A stretch of DNA of 50,599 nucleotides from Bacteroidaceae bacterium (GTDB lineage Bacteria > Bacteroidota > Bacteroidia > Bacteroidales > Bacteroidaceae). Made by a program: the position numbers and the translations under genes. Below the pieces are notes generated by a model, which was not told where the DNA came from, searched no databases, and saw only the letters and a list, made by a program, of their open reading frames with translations. This document shows positions 42,677 through 50,553 of the stretch, piece after piece. The stretch is from the NCBI GenBank assembly GCA_017448825.1, contig JAFSKR010000024.1:1-50599 (forward strand), written 5' to 3'. Position 1 is the stretch's first letter. Each line of letters begins with the position of its first letter.

Positions 42677-43546
42677 TCAAGCCCTCCTTCTGAACAAATT
42701 CATCAAACCCTTCACATAGTCCTCATCCGTACGGATAGAGATGTTGTCGATGTTCGACTTTGTGAAAGCATTCTTCAGCCACTGCTGATGTTGCACCCAC
42801 CACTCATGATGAGCACGGCGCACAGCACTCGATGAGGTGTCAACAAAAGTATCCTTACCCGTTTCGGCATCCAGCATCTTCACAATGCCCACATCAGGCA
42901 GTTCCACCATCCTGCGGTCATAAATCTGCAACGCCACCACATCATGCCTCCTGTTCGCTACGGTCAACTGGTTCGTATAATCCTGGGCATCAAAGAAGTC
43001 GCTCAGCAGAAACACCGTGCAACGTTTCTTGATAGCATTGGTCATAAACTCCACTGCCTGCCCCACATTGGTCTTGTTGCTTTCGGGTTGGAAACTCAGC
43101 AACTCGCGGATAATGAACAGGATATGCTTCCTGCCCTTCTTCGGAGGGATGAACTTCTCCACCTTGTCAGAGAAGAAGATGACACCAATTTTGTCGTTGT
43201 TCTGTATGGCAGAGAAAGCCAACGTGGCAGCCACCTCCGTAAGCAGCTGCCTCTTGGTTTGCACCTGTGTACCGAAGTCAAGCGAACCCGACACATCGAC
43301 CAGCAGCATCACCGTCAACTCACGTTCCTCCTCAAAGACCTTCACAAAGGGCTTGCCGAAACGGGCAGTCACGTTCCAGTCGATGTCGCGCACATCATCA
43401 CCATACTGATACTCGCGCACCTCGCTGAACGCCATTCCCCTACCCTTGAAGGCACTATGATATTCGCCCGCAAAGATGTTGTTCGAGAGTCCTTTGGTCT
43501 TAATCTCGATTTTCCTGACCTTCTGTAAAAGCTCTTCAGTATCCAC
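42677..43546 (-). CDS. DUF58 domain-containing protein (VWA-like)
   Basis: A 289-residue cytoplasmic protein. The DUF58 signature is GDDVRDIDWNVTARFGKPFV near residue 50, followed by a degenerate VWA-like fold with LLVDVSGSLDFG and FLLSDFFDAQDY. DUF58 genes always travel with MoxR ATPases and are thought to be adaptors or targets of them. It begins 31 bases after moxR. The leader shows the same heptamer-like AT repeat as its neighbours. Confidence 0.93.
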   Translation of the reverse strand: MDTEELLQKVRKIEIKTKGLSNNIFAGEYHSAFKGRGMAFSEVREYQYGDDVRDIDWNVTARFGKPFVKVFEEERELTVMLLVDVSGSLDFGTQVQTKRQLLTEVAATLAFSAIQNNDKIGVIFFSDKVEKFIPPKKGRKHILFIIRELLSFQPESNKTNVGQAVEFMTNAIKKRCTVFLLSDFFDAQDYTNQLTVANRRHDVVALQIYDRRMVELPDVGIVKMLDAETGKDTFVDTSSSAVRRAHHEWWVQHQQWLKNAFTKSNIDNISIRTDEDYVKGLMNLFRRRA

Positions 43547-43577
43547 GTTAAGAATTAGTATTTAGTTTTCCCTGTCC

Positions 43578-44573
43578 TTATGGCACTTCGACTTTGTTCA
43601 AAATCTTGCTGATGATTTCCTCGCTGGTCACGTTGCTTGCCTCAGCTTCGTAGGTCAGGCCGATGCGGTGGCGCAACACGTCCTGCGACACAGCTCTCAC
43701 ATCCTCGGGAATCACATAACCACGATGCTTGATGAAGGCATACGAACGGGCTGCCAATGCCAGATTGATGGATGCACGGGGCGAACCGCCAAAGCCAATC
43801 AGCCCTTTCAGCTCCTTCAATCCATACTTCTCAGGATAGCGAGTGGCAAACACGATGTCAGCTATATACTGTTCAATCTTCTCGTCAATATACACCTGAC
43901 GCACCACCTTACGGGCATCCTCTATCTCAGCCGTGCCCATGATAGGACGGATGTCCAGCTTCTCCTGCGCGATGTTCTGACGGATAATCTTCTTTTCCTC
44001 ATCCAGCTTCGGATAGTCGATGACCACCTTCAGCATGAATCTGTCCACTTGCGCCTCGGGCAGCGGATACGTGCCCTCCTGCTCAATGGGGTTCTGAGTG
44101 GCAAGCACCAAGAAAGGTTTCGGCAACTCATACGTAGTGGTTGAGATGGTCACCTGTCGCTCCTGCATAGCCTCCAGCAATGCGCTCTGCACCTTTGCCG
44201 GCGCACGGTTAATCTCGTCCGCCAACACAAAATTGGCAAAAATCGGACCTTTCTTCGACTTGAACTCCCCGTCCTTCTGCGAGTAAATCATCGTACCGAT
44301 GACATCGGCAGGCAAGAGGTCGGGCGTAAACTGAATACGGGAGAACTGTGCGTCGATGAGCGATGCCAATGTCTTGATGGCCTTGGTTTTCGCCAAACCC
44401 GGCACACCTTCGAGCAACACGTGTCCATCAGAAAGAAGTCCCAACAAAAGGGACTCCACCAGATGCTTCTGGCCGATGATGGCTTGATCCATTCCCGCCA
44501 AAAGGTTCGTCACAAACGCACTGTGCTTCTCAATGCGTTCGTTCAATTCACGAATATCAATAGCTTCTGCCAT
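43578..44573 (-). CDS. MoxR family AAA+ ATPase
   Basis: A 331-residue chaperone-type AAA+ ATPase. Walker A is EGVPGLAKTKAIK, Walker B VLADEINRAPAKVQSALLEA, sensor 1 ATQNPIEQEGTYPLPEAQ, and sensor 2 GSPRASINLALAARS. MoxR proteins remodel VWA-domain partners, here probably DUF58, BatA and BatB. It is the first gene of the nine-gene leftward operon ending with PAP2. A TAATTTTG element lies 53 bases upstream. Confidence 0.95.
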   Translation of the reverse strand: MAEAIDIRELNERIEKHSAFVTNLLAGMDQAIIGQKHLVESLLLGLLSDGHVLLEGVPGLAKTKAIKTLASLIDAQFSRIQFTPDLLPADVIGTMIYSQKDGEFKSKKGPIFANFVLADEINRAPAKVQSALLEAMQERQVTISTTTYELPKPFLVLATQNPIEQEGTYPLPEAQVDRFMLKVVIDYPKLDEEKKIIRQNIAQEKLDIRPIMGTAEIEDARKVVRQVYIDEKIEQYIADIVFATRYPEKYGLKELKGLIGFGGSPRASINLALAARSYAFIKHRGYVIPEDVRAVSQDVLRHRIGLTYEAEASNVTSEEIISKILNKVEVP

Positions 44574-44625
44574 ATATTTGTTTCTTTTATTTGTTGAATT
44601 TCTAAATTCTATATTTTTGAGTTCG

Positions 44626-44633
44626 CAAAATTA
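44626..44633 (-). promoter_or_regulatory. -7 element of the moxR-bat operon
   Basis: Leftward TAATTTTG 52 bases before the moxR start; no clear TTTG box at the standard distance. Confidence 0.45.
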
Positions 44634-44754
44634 CTGCTTTCTGAGCATTTCTCTTATTAAAATAATGTGAAAAAAACTTAACACCCACGCTGTTTAAGAG
44701 TTATTAAAAGTTCGAGTACAAGAAAATCTCCTATCTCAACACATCAACAAGAAT

Positions 44755-44798
44755 CCCTTCTCAAATTCCGCTGTATATGCTTCAAAATTTGAGAAGGG
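44755..44798 (-). terminator. Hairpin after the HU-LysM gene
   Basis: A perfect 13-base-pair stem (44755-44767 with 44786-44798, CCCTTCTCAAATT) and an 18-base loop, 54 bases past the stop at 44852. No T-run follows, so termination strength is uncertain. Confidence 0.5.
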
Positions 44799-44851
44799 TT
44801 CCACAAGTCCTTTCCATGCAACGATTTTTCCCAAAAAGGGAGAATTGGCAT

Positions 44852-46108
44852 TTAAGGCAACTTCACCACCGCCCCGATAGGAACATTGTTGGGATCGGAA
44901 AAATGGTTCTCCCGAATGATGGCACGAACAGAATCTTTAGTGCCGTAGTACTTTTGAGAGATGCGAGTAAGGGATTCCCCGCGTTGCATCTTATGCGTAG
45001 TGGGCCGAGTAGGATTCTGAGCCGCTTCCTTTTTCTGGGATCCCTTCTTTTCCGTATTCTCCTTGTTGACCTCAGCAACCTTCACCGAGTCGGCGGCAAC
45101 AGCCTTAGCAGTGTCCCCCAACTGCACCACTTTCAGCGAATCCTTCTTCGGCTTCGGAACAGGTTTGACGGGTTTTGCCACCGGTTGTTCCACGGATGGA
45201 ACTTTTTCCACCTTCTCGATATTTCGGGAAGTCCGATAGAGGAAGTACACAATAGCGGCAAAGAGCAGCAGCAATACTGCTATTAGCCAAAATAGCTTGT
45301 TCCCTTGCTTCTTCTGTGGCTCCACCTTTGTTTCTTCTTTCATCAAACGGTTAAAGGCTTCCTGACGCCTTTCATCCTCCATGCCCTGTCCTGACTCCTG
45401 ACCATCGGCACGCTCTTGAGGCTCCATTTCCTGATGAACCATCGTGGGCAAATCTTGCTGCTGTTCATCCTCTCCTTGCCCATCCTCCATGCCAACACTC
45501 TCATGTTCCGTCCCTCTTGTCATTTGCTCTGGCTGCACATTCGCCTCCAGCCTTGCCAGCAACTTCTCCAATTGAAGCTTATTTCTGTTCGCCTTACGGG
45601 CTTCCTCCACTGCCACCTCCATCTGCACCTTGGCCTCCTCATATTGCCGCCGAACATCCTCTACGCTTTCCGGCGTGGAAATCAGCATATCTATCCCACC
45701 AAATTCATCACGAGGAACCTCTACCTGCACAGGTTCTTCCACTTGTATCAGAGCTTCCACCTCCCCTTCTTTCGCATCATCACACTCATCATTTCCGCCA
45801 TCCTCATCCGTCTCATTCTTCCTGTTCAGCAACTCCACCACCGCATCGTCGGGTGTGAAAGACACTTTCTTGTATCCTGGGATGACGATACGCTCGCCAT
45901 TGGTCACATTGACGCTCTCTCGACTCTCTACCGAGACGAGCTTGAAGATGCCCAACCCTTTCACTTTGATAGCCTCCTCGCCACCGTAGAGGGCATCCAC
46001 AATGGTGTCGAAGAATGCCTTGGTAAAGGAGTCGGCCACCTTTTTCGACACACCAGCCCGCTGAGAGAGGGCATCAGAAATGTTTTGGAATGATACCTTT
46101 TCGTTCAT
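44852..46108 (-). CDS. HU domain - membrane helix - LysM domain protein
   Basis: A 418-residue protein with a striking layout. Residues 1-97 are an HU/IHF-type DNA-binding domain (FQNISDALSQRAGVSKKVAD, KVKGLGIFKLV). An acidic segment and a coiled coil (about 150-190) follow, then one membrane helix (272-291, FWLIAVLLLLFAAIVYFLY), a Pro/Lys/Val-rich linker, and a C-terminal LysM domain (371-418, HKMQRGESLTRISQKYYGTK) that binds peptidoglycan. It is the fourth gene of a leftward operon ftsY-rimO-HU-this, starting four bases after the HU gene. It could tie the nucleoid to the cell wall. Confidence 0.9.
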   Translation of the reverse strand: MNEKVSFQNISDALSQRAGVSKKVADSFTKAFFDTIVDALYGGEEAIKVKGLGIFKLVSVESRESVNVTNGERIVIPGYKKVSFTPDDAVVELLNRKNETDEDGGNDECDDAKEGEVEALIQVEEPVQVEVPRDEFGGIDMLISTPESVEDVRRQYEEAKVQMEVAVEEARKANRNKLQLEKLLARLEANVQPEQMTRGTEHESVGMEDGQGEDEQQQDLPTMVHQEMEPQERADGQESGQGMEDERRQEAFNRLMKEETKVEPQKKQGNKLFWLIAVLLLLFAAIVYFLYRTSRNIEKVEKVPSVEQPVAKPVKPVPKPKKDSLKVVQLGDTAKAVAADSVKVAEVNKENTEKKGSQKKEAAQNPTRPTTHKMQRGESLTRISQKYYGTKDSVRAIIRENHFSDPNNVPIGAVVKLP

Positions 46109-46112
46109 GTCG

Positions 46113-46391
46113 TTACTCCATATTTAATCGATCCTTAAGTGCGGCACTCATCTTGTATCCCAATGTGGTCTTGGAAGGCACCACTATGAAACTCTTGCTG
46201 GTGGGATTATACATCTTGCGGCGCGCCTTCTCACGGGGCTCAAACACGCCGAAGCCCTGAATAGCCACGCTATTGCCATCAACAATCTGGTCAAGCACCA
46301 CTTCTGTCAGAACCGCCGACAGAACCTTCACATCCTCCATCTCAAAACTGGTCTTCGTCGAGACCTTCTCCATAAACTCTTTGTTTGTCAT
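46113..46391 (-). CDS. HU family DNA-binding protein
   Basis: A 92-residue HU/IHF-type histone-like protein (TNKEFMEKVSTKTSFEMEDV, SVAIQGFGVFEPREKARRKM, then VVPSKTTLGYKMSAALKDRL). The DNA-intercalating proline region NP is present (YNPTSK). It overlaps rimO by four bases and precedes the HU-LysM gene, so a free HU and a membrane-bound HU are made from one mRNA. Confidence 0.93.
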   Translation of the reverse strand: MTNKEFMEKVSTKTSFEMEDVKVLSAVLTEVVLDQIVDGNSVAIQGFGVFEPREKARRKMYNPTSKSFIVVPSKTTLGYKMSAALKDRLNME

Positions 46392-47689
46392 CTTATTATC
46401 TTGCCATATAAATCAAAGTCATCTGAATCAGTCACTTGCACACGGTAGAAGCAACCTCTCCTCAATATCCCTTCTTCCATTGGAATCAGCACCTCGGGGT
46501 CCACTTCTGGAGAATCGAATTCCGTGCGACCCACATAGTAGCCACCCTCCCTACGGTCAATGATGACCTTGAGGGTCTTGCCCACTTTCTCGGCTTGCAC
46601 TTCTGCCGAAATCTCTTGCTGGAGAGCCATCAACTCATTGAGCCGCTGTTGCTTCACCTCGTCGGGTGTCTCATCCCGATAGTGGAGCTGGGCAGGCGTA
46701 CCTTCTTCCTCAGAATAGGCGAAAGCCCCCATCCTGTCAAACCTTGCCCAACGCACAAACGCTTTCAGTTCCTCAAACTCATCCTCTCCCTCGCCAGGGA
46801 AACCTACCATCAGGGTGGTTCTCAAGGCGATGCCCGGCACTTCACGCCTGATGCGCTCAATCAGTTCGTAGGTATCCTCCTTGGTCACATGACGCTGCAT
46901 CTGGGTCAACACCTTGGTGCTGATGTGCTGGAGGGCGATGTCGAGATACTTGCACACATTCTTCCGCTCACGGATGACACGAAGCAAATCCCACGGGAAA
47001 TTCATCGGATAGGCGTAATGAAGACGAATCCACTTCACACCCTTCACATCACTAATGCGTTCCACCAGCTCCGCTATTTTCTGCTCACCGTAAAGGTCAA
47101 CGCCGTAGTACGTCAGTTCCTGCGCAATCACCTGAAACTCTTTCACGCCCTCGCTCACCAGATGCTCCACCTCTGCCACAATATCTTCCATCGGACGGCT
47201 CTGATGCTTGCCCGTGATGATGGGGATGGCACAATAAGCGCAATGGCGGTCACATCCCTCCGACACTTTCAGATAAGCATAATGCTTCGGCGTGGTCAGG
47301 CGGCGTTCATACTGACGTTCCTGCTGGTACACCTTGCCCAAGTCATGCAGCAACTCTGTCCAATTGAACTTGCCGTAGAATTTATCCACCTGCGGAATCT
47401 CATGCCCCAGCTCCTTCATGAAACGCTGAGAGAGGCACCCCATCACATACACCTGCTTCACCCGTCCTTCCTCCTTCGCCTGACACAGCCCCAGAATCAT
47501 GTTGACGCTCTCCTCTTGGGCATCGGCAATGAAGCCACAAGTGTTCACCACCACAATCTCACCCTGTGGATGTTCGCTGTCATGTGTGACCCGATAGCCA
47601 TTCAACTCCAACTGACGGATAAGCCGCTCAGAATCAACCAGATTCTTCGAGCAGCCAAGCGTGATAATATCAACTGTATTCTTTCTCAA
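46388..47689 (-). CDS. rimO: Ribosomal protein S12 methylthiotransferase RimO
   Basis: A 433-residue radical SAM enzyme adding a methylthio group to an Asp of ribosomal protein S12. The N-terminal UPF0004 domain has cysteines in TLGCSKNLVDSE, NTCGF and GCLSQR. The radical SAM cluster motif is CDRHCAYC. A C-terminal TRAM domain (EKVGKTLKVIIDRREGGYYV) completes it. Length is typical. It follows ftsY by 41 bases and overlaps HU. Confidence 0.96.
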   Translation of the reverse strand: MRKNTVDIITLGCSKNLVDSERLIRQLELNGYRVTHDSEHPQGEIVVVNTCGFIADAQEESVNMILGLCQAKEEGRVKQVYVMGCLSQRFMKELGHEIPQVDKFYGKFNWTELLHDLGKVYQQERQYERRLTTPKHYAYLKVSEGCDRHCAYCAIPIITGKHQSRPMEDIVAEVEHLVSEGVKEFQVIAQELTYYGVDLYGEQKIAELVERISDVKGVKWIRLHYAYPMNFPWDLLRVIRERKNVCKYLDIALQHISTKVLTQMQRHVTKEDTYELIERIRREVPGIALRTTLMVGFPGEGEDEFEELKAFVRWARFDRMGAFAYSEEEGTPAQLHYRDETPDEVKQQRLNELMALQQEISAEVQAEKVGKTLKVIIDRREGGYYVGRTEFDSPEVDPEVLIPMEEGILRRGCFYRVQVTDSDDFDLYGKIIR

Positions 47690-47730
47690 CGCAAATCTTA
47701 AACCTTAAGCTCCATATACTTTATTTTCTC

Positions 47731-48687
47731 TCACTCTCCAAACAGGCTCTCCACAAAGGCTTTCCGGTTGAATGCCTGCAAGTCCTCCATCCCTTCGCCC
47801 AATCCGATGTACCGCACGGGAATCTTGAACTGGTCGCTGATGCCAATCACCACGCCACCCTTTGCCGTGCCATCCAGTTTCGTGATAGCCATCGATGTCA
47901 CCTCCGTTGCCTTCGTAAACTGCTTGGCTTGCTCAAAGGCATTCTGCCCCGTCGAGCCATCCAGCACCAGCATCACGTCGTCAGCATCATAACCCGCTGC
48001 CTTTTTCACGGCATTCTTTATCTTTGTCAACTCGTTCATCAAGCCCACCTTGTTGTGCAGACGACCCGCCGTGTCAATCAGCACCACATCGGCACCGTTC
48101 GCCTTGGCAGAAGTCACCGCGTCGAAAGCCACAGCCGCCGGGTCGCTGCCCATCTGCTGCTTCACCACAGGCACACCCACTCGTTCGCCCCAGATGCAAA
48201 TCTGCTCCACAGCAGCTGCACGGAACGTATCAGCCGCGCCCAAATACACCTGCAAGCCTGCTTCCTTGAACTGATAAGCCAACTTGCCGATGGTCGTCGT
48301 CTTCCCCACTCCATTCACGCCCACCACCAAGATGATGTAAGGCTTGTGGCCGCTTTCAGGTATCTGGAAGCCCTCGGTGTCCTCACTATTATTTTCCGTC
48401 AGCAAGGCGGCTATCTCCTCACGCAAAATCCCGTTCAGCTCGTCTGTGCCCACATACTTGTCGCGAGCCACACGCTCCTCAATGCGACGAATAATCTCCA
48501 GCGTCGTCTCCACACCCACGTCGCTCGTGATGAGCACCTCCTCCAAATCGTCCAGCACATCATCATCCACCTTCGACTTACCTGCCACCGCACGAGCTAT
48601 CTTGCCAAACACACTCTCTTTCGTCTTGGCAAGCCCATTATCCAGCGTCTCTTTCTTCTTCTTTGAAAACAAATCAAAAAATCCCAT
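47731..48687 (-). CDS. ftsY: Signal recognition particle receptor FtsY
   Basis: A 318-residue SRP GTPase at the inner membrane that receives SRP-ribosome complexes from Ffh. A short Lys-rich N-terminus (MGFFDLFSKKKKE) replaces the long acidic A domain of E. coli and probably binds membrane lipids. The NG domain shows GVNGVGKTTTIGKLA, DTAGRLHNK, TKLDGTAKGG and GLGEGMEDLQAFN. It has its own promoter with two overlapping -7 elements and is separated from the ribosomal genes by a terminator. Confidence 0.98.
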   Translation of the reverse strand: MGFFDLFSKKKKETLDNGLAKTKESVFGKIARAVAGKSKVDDDVLDDLEEVLITSDVGVETTLEIIRRIEERVARDKYVGTDELNGILREEIAALLTENNSEDTEGFQIPESGHKPYIILVVGVNGVGKTTTIGKLAYQFKEAGLQVYLGAADTFRAAAVEQICIWGERVGVPVVKQQMGSDPAAVAFDAVTSAKANGADVVLIDTAGRLHNKVGLMNELTKIKNAVKKAAGYDADDVMLVLDGSTGQNAFEQAKQFTKATEVTSMAITKLDGTAKGGVVIGISDQFKIPVRYIGLGEGMEDLQAFNRKAFVESLFGE

Positions 48688-48744
48688 GTTTTTACCCTTT
48701 CTTTAATCCTTTCTTTAATCCTATATATCTTATTGCTCCCTTAT

Positions 48745-48783
48745 CAAAGGTACAAAGGTAACAACTTTTGGCGAAAGCACAAA
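48745..48783 (-). promoter_or_regulatory. Promoter of ftsY operon with doubled -7 element
   Basis: Reading leftward, TACCTTTG occurs twice in immediate tandem (48753-48760 and 48745-48752). TTTG at 48780-48783 is 19 bases upstream of the first. Two start sites eight bases apart are possible. Confidence 0.7.
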
Positions 48784-48810
48784 AAAACCTCCCCTAAATA
48801 TGGAGAGGTT
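48780..48810 (-). terminator. Terminator of the rpmB-rpmG-DUF4295 operon
   Basis: A nine-base-pair stem with one mismatch (48786-48794 with 48802-48810, AACCTC/GAGGTT) followed, leftward, by a run of T. It overlaps the -33 box of the ftsY promoter. Confidence 0.8.
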
Positions 48811-48858
48811 AAGAATTTTTGGGCATTTGGCACGTTCAGTTGCCATTTCGCCACGCAT

Positions 48859-49011
48859 TTACTGTTTCAGATAATCCTTCACCAATTCAGCAGGAACCAT
48901 CTTCTCGTCAAAAGCGTATGCACCAGTCTTGGGAGACTTGAACATCTTGATAACCTTCGTGTAAGAACGTCCGTCCTTGTTCTGGAGGGTTGCGACTGTT
49001 TTCTTTGCCAT
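48859..49011 (-). CDS. DUF4295 family small protein
   Basis: A 50-residue basic protein (MAKKTVATLQNKDGRSYTKV, ending ELVKDYLKQ). DUF4295 proteins are found next to rpmG and rpmB throughout Bacteroidetes and are thought to be ribosome-associated. The gene starts ten bases after rpmG. It is short and easily missed, but composition, position and family fit are convincing. Confidence 0.9.
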   Translation of the reverse strand: MAKKTVATLQNKDGRSYTKVIKMFKSPKTGAYAFDEKMVPAELVKDYLKQ

Positions 49012-49021
49012 AGTACTCTAA

Positions 49022-49210
49022 TTATTTAATTTCCTTATGAACTGTCATTCGCTTAAGGATGGGGTTATACTTCTTCAACTCCAAGCGGTCGGGAGTGTTC
49101 TTGCGATTCTTAGTAGTGATATAGCGTGATGTACCAGGAAGACCGCTATCCTTCATCTCCGTGCACTCAAGGATGACCTGTACACGATTACCTTTAGCTT
49201 TCTTTGCCAT
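49022..49210 (-). CDS. rpmG: 50S ribosomal protein L33
   Basis: A 62-residue bL33 ([38 protein letters not shown]). The zinc-binding CxxC pairs of the C+ form are missing (only one Cys), so this is the zinc-free version. Middle gene of the rpmB-rpmG-DUF4295 operon. Confidence 0.97.
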   Translation of the reverse strand: MAKKAKGNRVQVILECTEMKDSGLPGTSRYITTKNRKNTPDRLELKKYNPILKRMTVHKEIK

Positions 49211-49236
49211 TGCTTTGTTCTCCTTACTTTAATTGA

Positions 49237-49497
49237 TTAGCCAATAACCTGGATGTCTTTCCATTCGCAGTGACCCTTGGCCACAGCCTGCTTCAGCGCG
49301 GCGTCGAGACCGATGCGGTTGATGATTCGCAAACCTGCTGCACTCACCTTGAGCACAATCCAGCAATCTTCCTCTACATAGTAGAACTTCTTAGTGAACA
49401 AGTTGACATCGAAACGTCTCTTTGTTCTGCGCAGCGAGTGAGACACATTGTTACCAACCGCTGGCTTCTTACCTGTAATTTGACAAATTCTTGACAT
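49237..49497 (-). CDS. rpmB: 50S ribosomal protein L28
   Basis: An 86-residue bL28 ([36 protein letters not shown]). First gene of the small ribosomal operon. A TAGATTTG -7 element lies at 49523-49530 on the same strand, without an evident -33 box. Confidence 0.97.
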   Translation of the reverse strand: MSRICQITGKKPAVGNNVSHSLRRTKRRFDVNLFTKKFYYVEEDCWIVLKVSAAGLRIINRIGLDAALKQAVAKGHCEWKDIQVIG

Positions 49498-49656
49498 TTT
49501 CTTGTTATACTTTTTTAATTTTCAAATCTAATTTTACTTGGAGAAGTACAGGCTTTCACCATCCCCGCGAGCCCGCAATGCCCGCCTTGCGAAATTGGAA
49601 CGCTCCAGCCCTTTTGTTTTTTGAAAATTAGGGGTGTTTCTTTATTTCTTATCGTA

Positions 49657-49672
49657 TGATTCGGTTGGGATT
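49657..49672 (-). repeat. Partial duplicate of the tRNA-Arg 3' end
   Basis: Sixteen bases matching 49767-49782 (tRNA-Arg acceptor and T-stem strand) at 15 positions, 110 bases downstream of the tRNA. The rest of 49531-49766 is non-coding, with small hairpins at 49682-49700 (TGCCC/GGGCA) and 49730-49743 (GGAAAC/GTTTCC). Confidence 0.6.
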
Positions 49673-49766
49673 TAATGCCCCTTGCCCTGCCACGGGCAGT
49701 CAACCAAATCTTTTTTCTCCCTCAGAACTGGAAACGAGTTTCCATTCTTCATGGAAAAAATCTTTG

Positions 49767-49840
49767 TGATCCGGTTGGGATTCGAACCCAAGACCCACAG
49801 CTTAGAAGGCTGTTGCTCTATCCAGCTGAGCTACCGGACC
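49767..49840 (-). tRNA. tRNA-Arg (anticodon TCT)
   Basis: A 74-base cloverleaf read leftward. Acceptor GGTCCGG pairs with CCGGATC (one G-T pair), discriminator A, anticodon loop CTTCTAA (anticodon TCT), T loop TTCGAAT. No CCA is encoded. A full promoter lies upstream at 49921-49952. Confidence 0.93.
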
Positions 49841-49920
49841 ATCCTCCACTGGACTTTCGCATGAGTCAAAACTCACACAAAAACATCATGCACAGGTACT
49901 ACCCACGCATTTTGCGACTG

Positions 49921-49952
49921 CAAAGGTAGGAATTTTATTCCAACCACACAAA
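49921..49952 (-). promoter_or_regulatory. Promoter of tRNA-Arg
   Basis: Leftward TTTG (49949-49952), 20 bases, TACCTTTG (49921-49928): exact Bacteroidetes consensus, about 80 bases before the tRNA. Confidence 0.8.
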
Positions 49953-50137
49953 TTTCCCACCACTTTTTTCCTCCTCGCCCCGTTTTTTCTTGTTTTTGTT
50001 CATTTTTAACACCTCAAATGCGCCCCACACACATCGTGGTCACACCTTTCTGTTATAAACCCCTCCCTTCCCCACATAGCGAGAGTACGATTTGTGCATC
50101 GTTCCACCCATACCCATTTGCATAAGACATACTCAAG

Positions 50138-50226
50138 TCTCTGAAAACAAAAAAGATTGCCTTTCATCTTTTTGCGATAACATCCAAGACGGCTTTCTCT
50201 GAAAACAAAAAAACGATTGCCATTCA
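50138..50226 (+). repeat. Pair of ~30-base direct repeats
   Basis: TCTCTGAAAACAAAAAA followed by (AC)GATTGCC and TTCA occurs at 50138-50166 and again at 50196-50226, 58 bases apart. The region 49953-50599 has no convincing gene. Confidence 0.7.
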
Positions 50227-50245
50227 CCCCCTCCATTGCCGTGCC

Positions 50246-50337
50246 CTTCATCGCAATTACCTTATGCTCGTCATCGCAATTACCTTATGCTTGTTATCGT
50301 AATTACGTTAAGCCCTTCATCGTAATTACGCTGCTGA
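50246..50337 (+). repeat. 23-base tandem repeat, four units
   Basis: Units at 50246-50268, 50269-50291, 50292-50314 and 50315-50337, sharing ATCG(C/T)AATTAC. Units 1 and 2 differ at one base; 3 and 4 are more diverged. Same period as the arrays at 4454, 18671 and 35096, but unrelated sequence. Confidence 0.88.
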
Positions 50338-50409
50338 GGGTGGCATCGGCGCGGCGGCACGTATGTGTATCGTGCAATGTACAAATATAGGGAATCTTGG
50401 GGTTGCAAT

Positions 50410-50553
50410 GCTACAACGCTACAGTGCTACAGCTACAAATGCTACAGCGCTACAATGCTACAGCTACAAATACCACAGTGCTACAAATTGCTACAGTGCT
50501 ACAGCTACAAATACCACAGTGCTACAAATTGCTACAGCGCTACAGTGCTACAG
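50410..50553 (+). repeat. GCTACA-rich tandem repeat with 41-base period
   Basis: Short words GCTACA, GCTACAGTG and CTACAAAT alternate. A 41-base unit starting CAGCTACAAATACCACAG (50461 and 50502) is repeated twice almost perfectly. The ORFs that run through it only translate the repeat. Confidence 0.85.

Noticed and set aside
46436-47701. A 421-codon rightward ORF
   Set aside because: It is fully antisense to rimO and His/Leu-rich as expected of a shadow frame.
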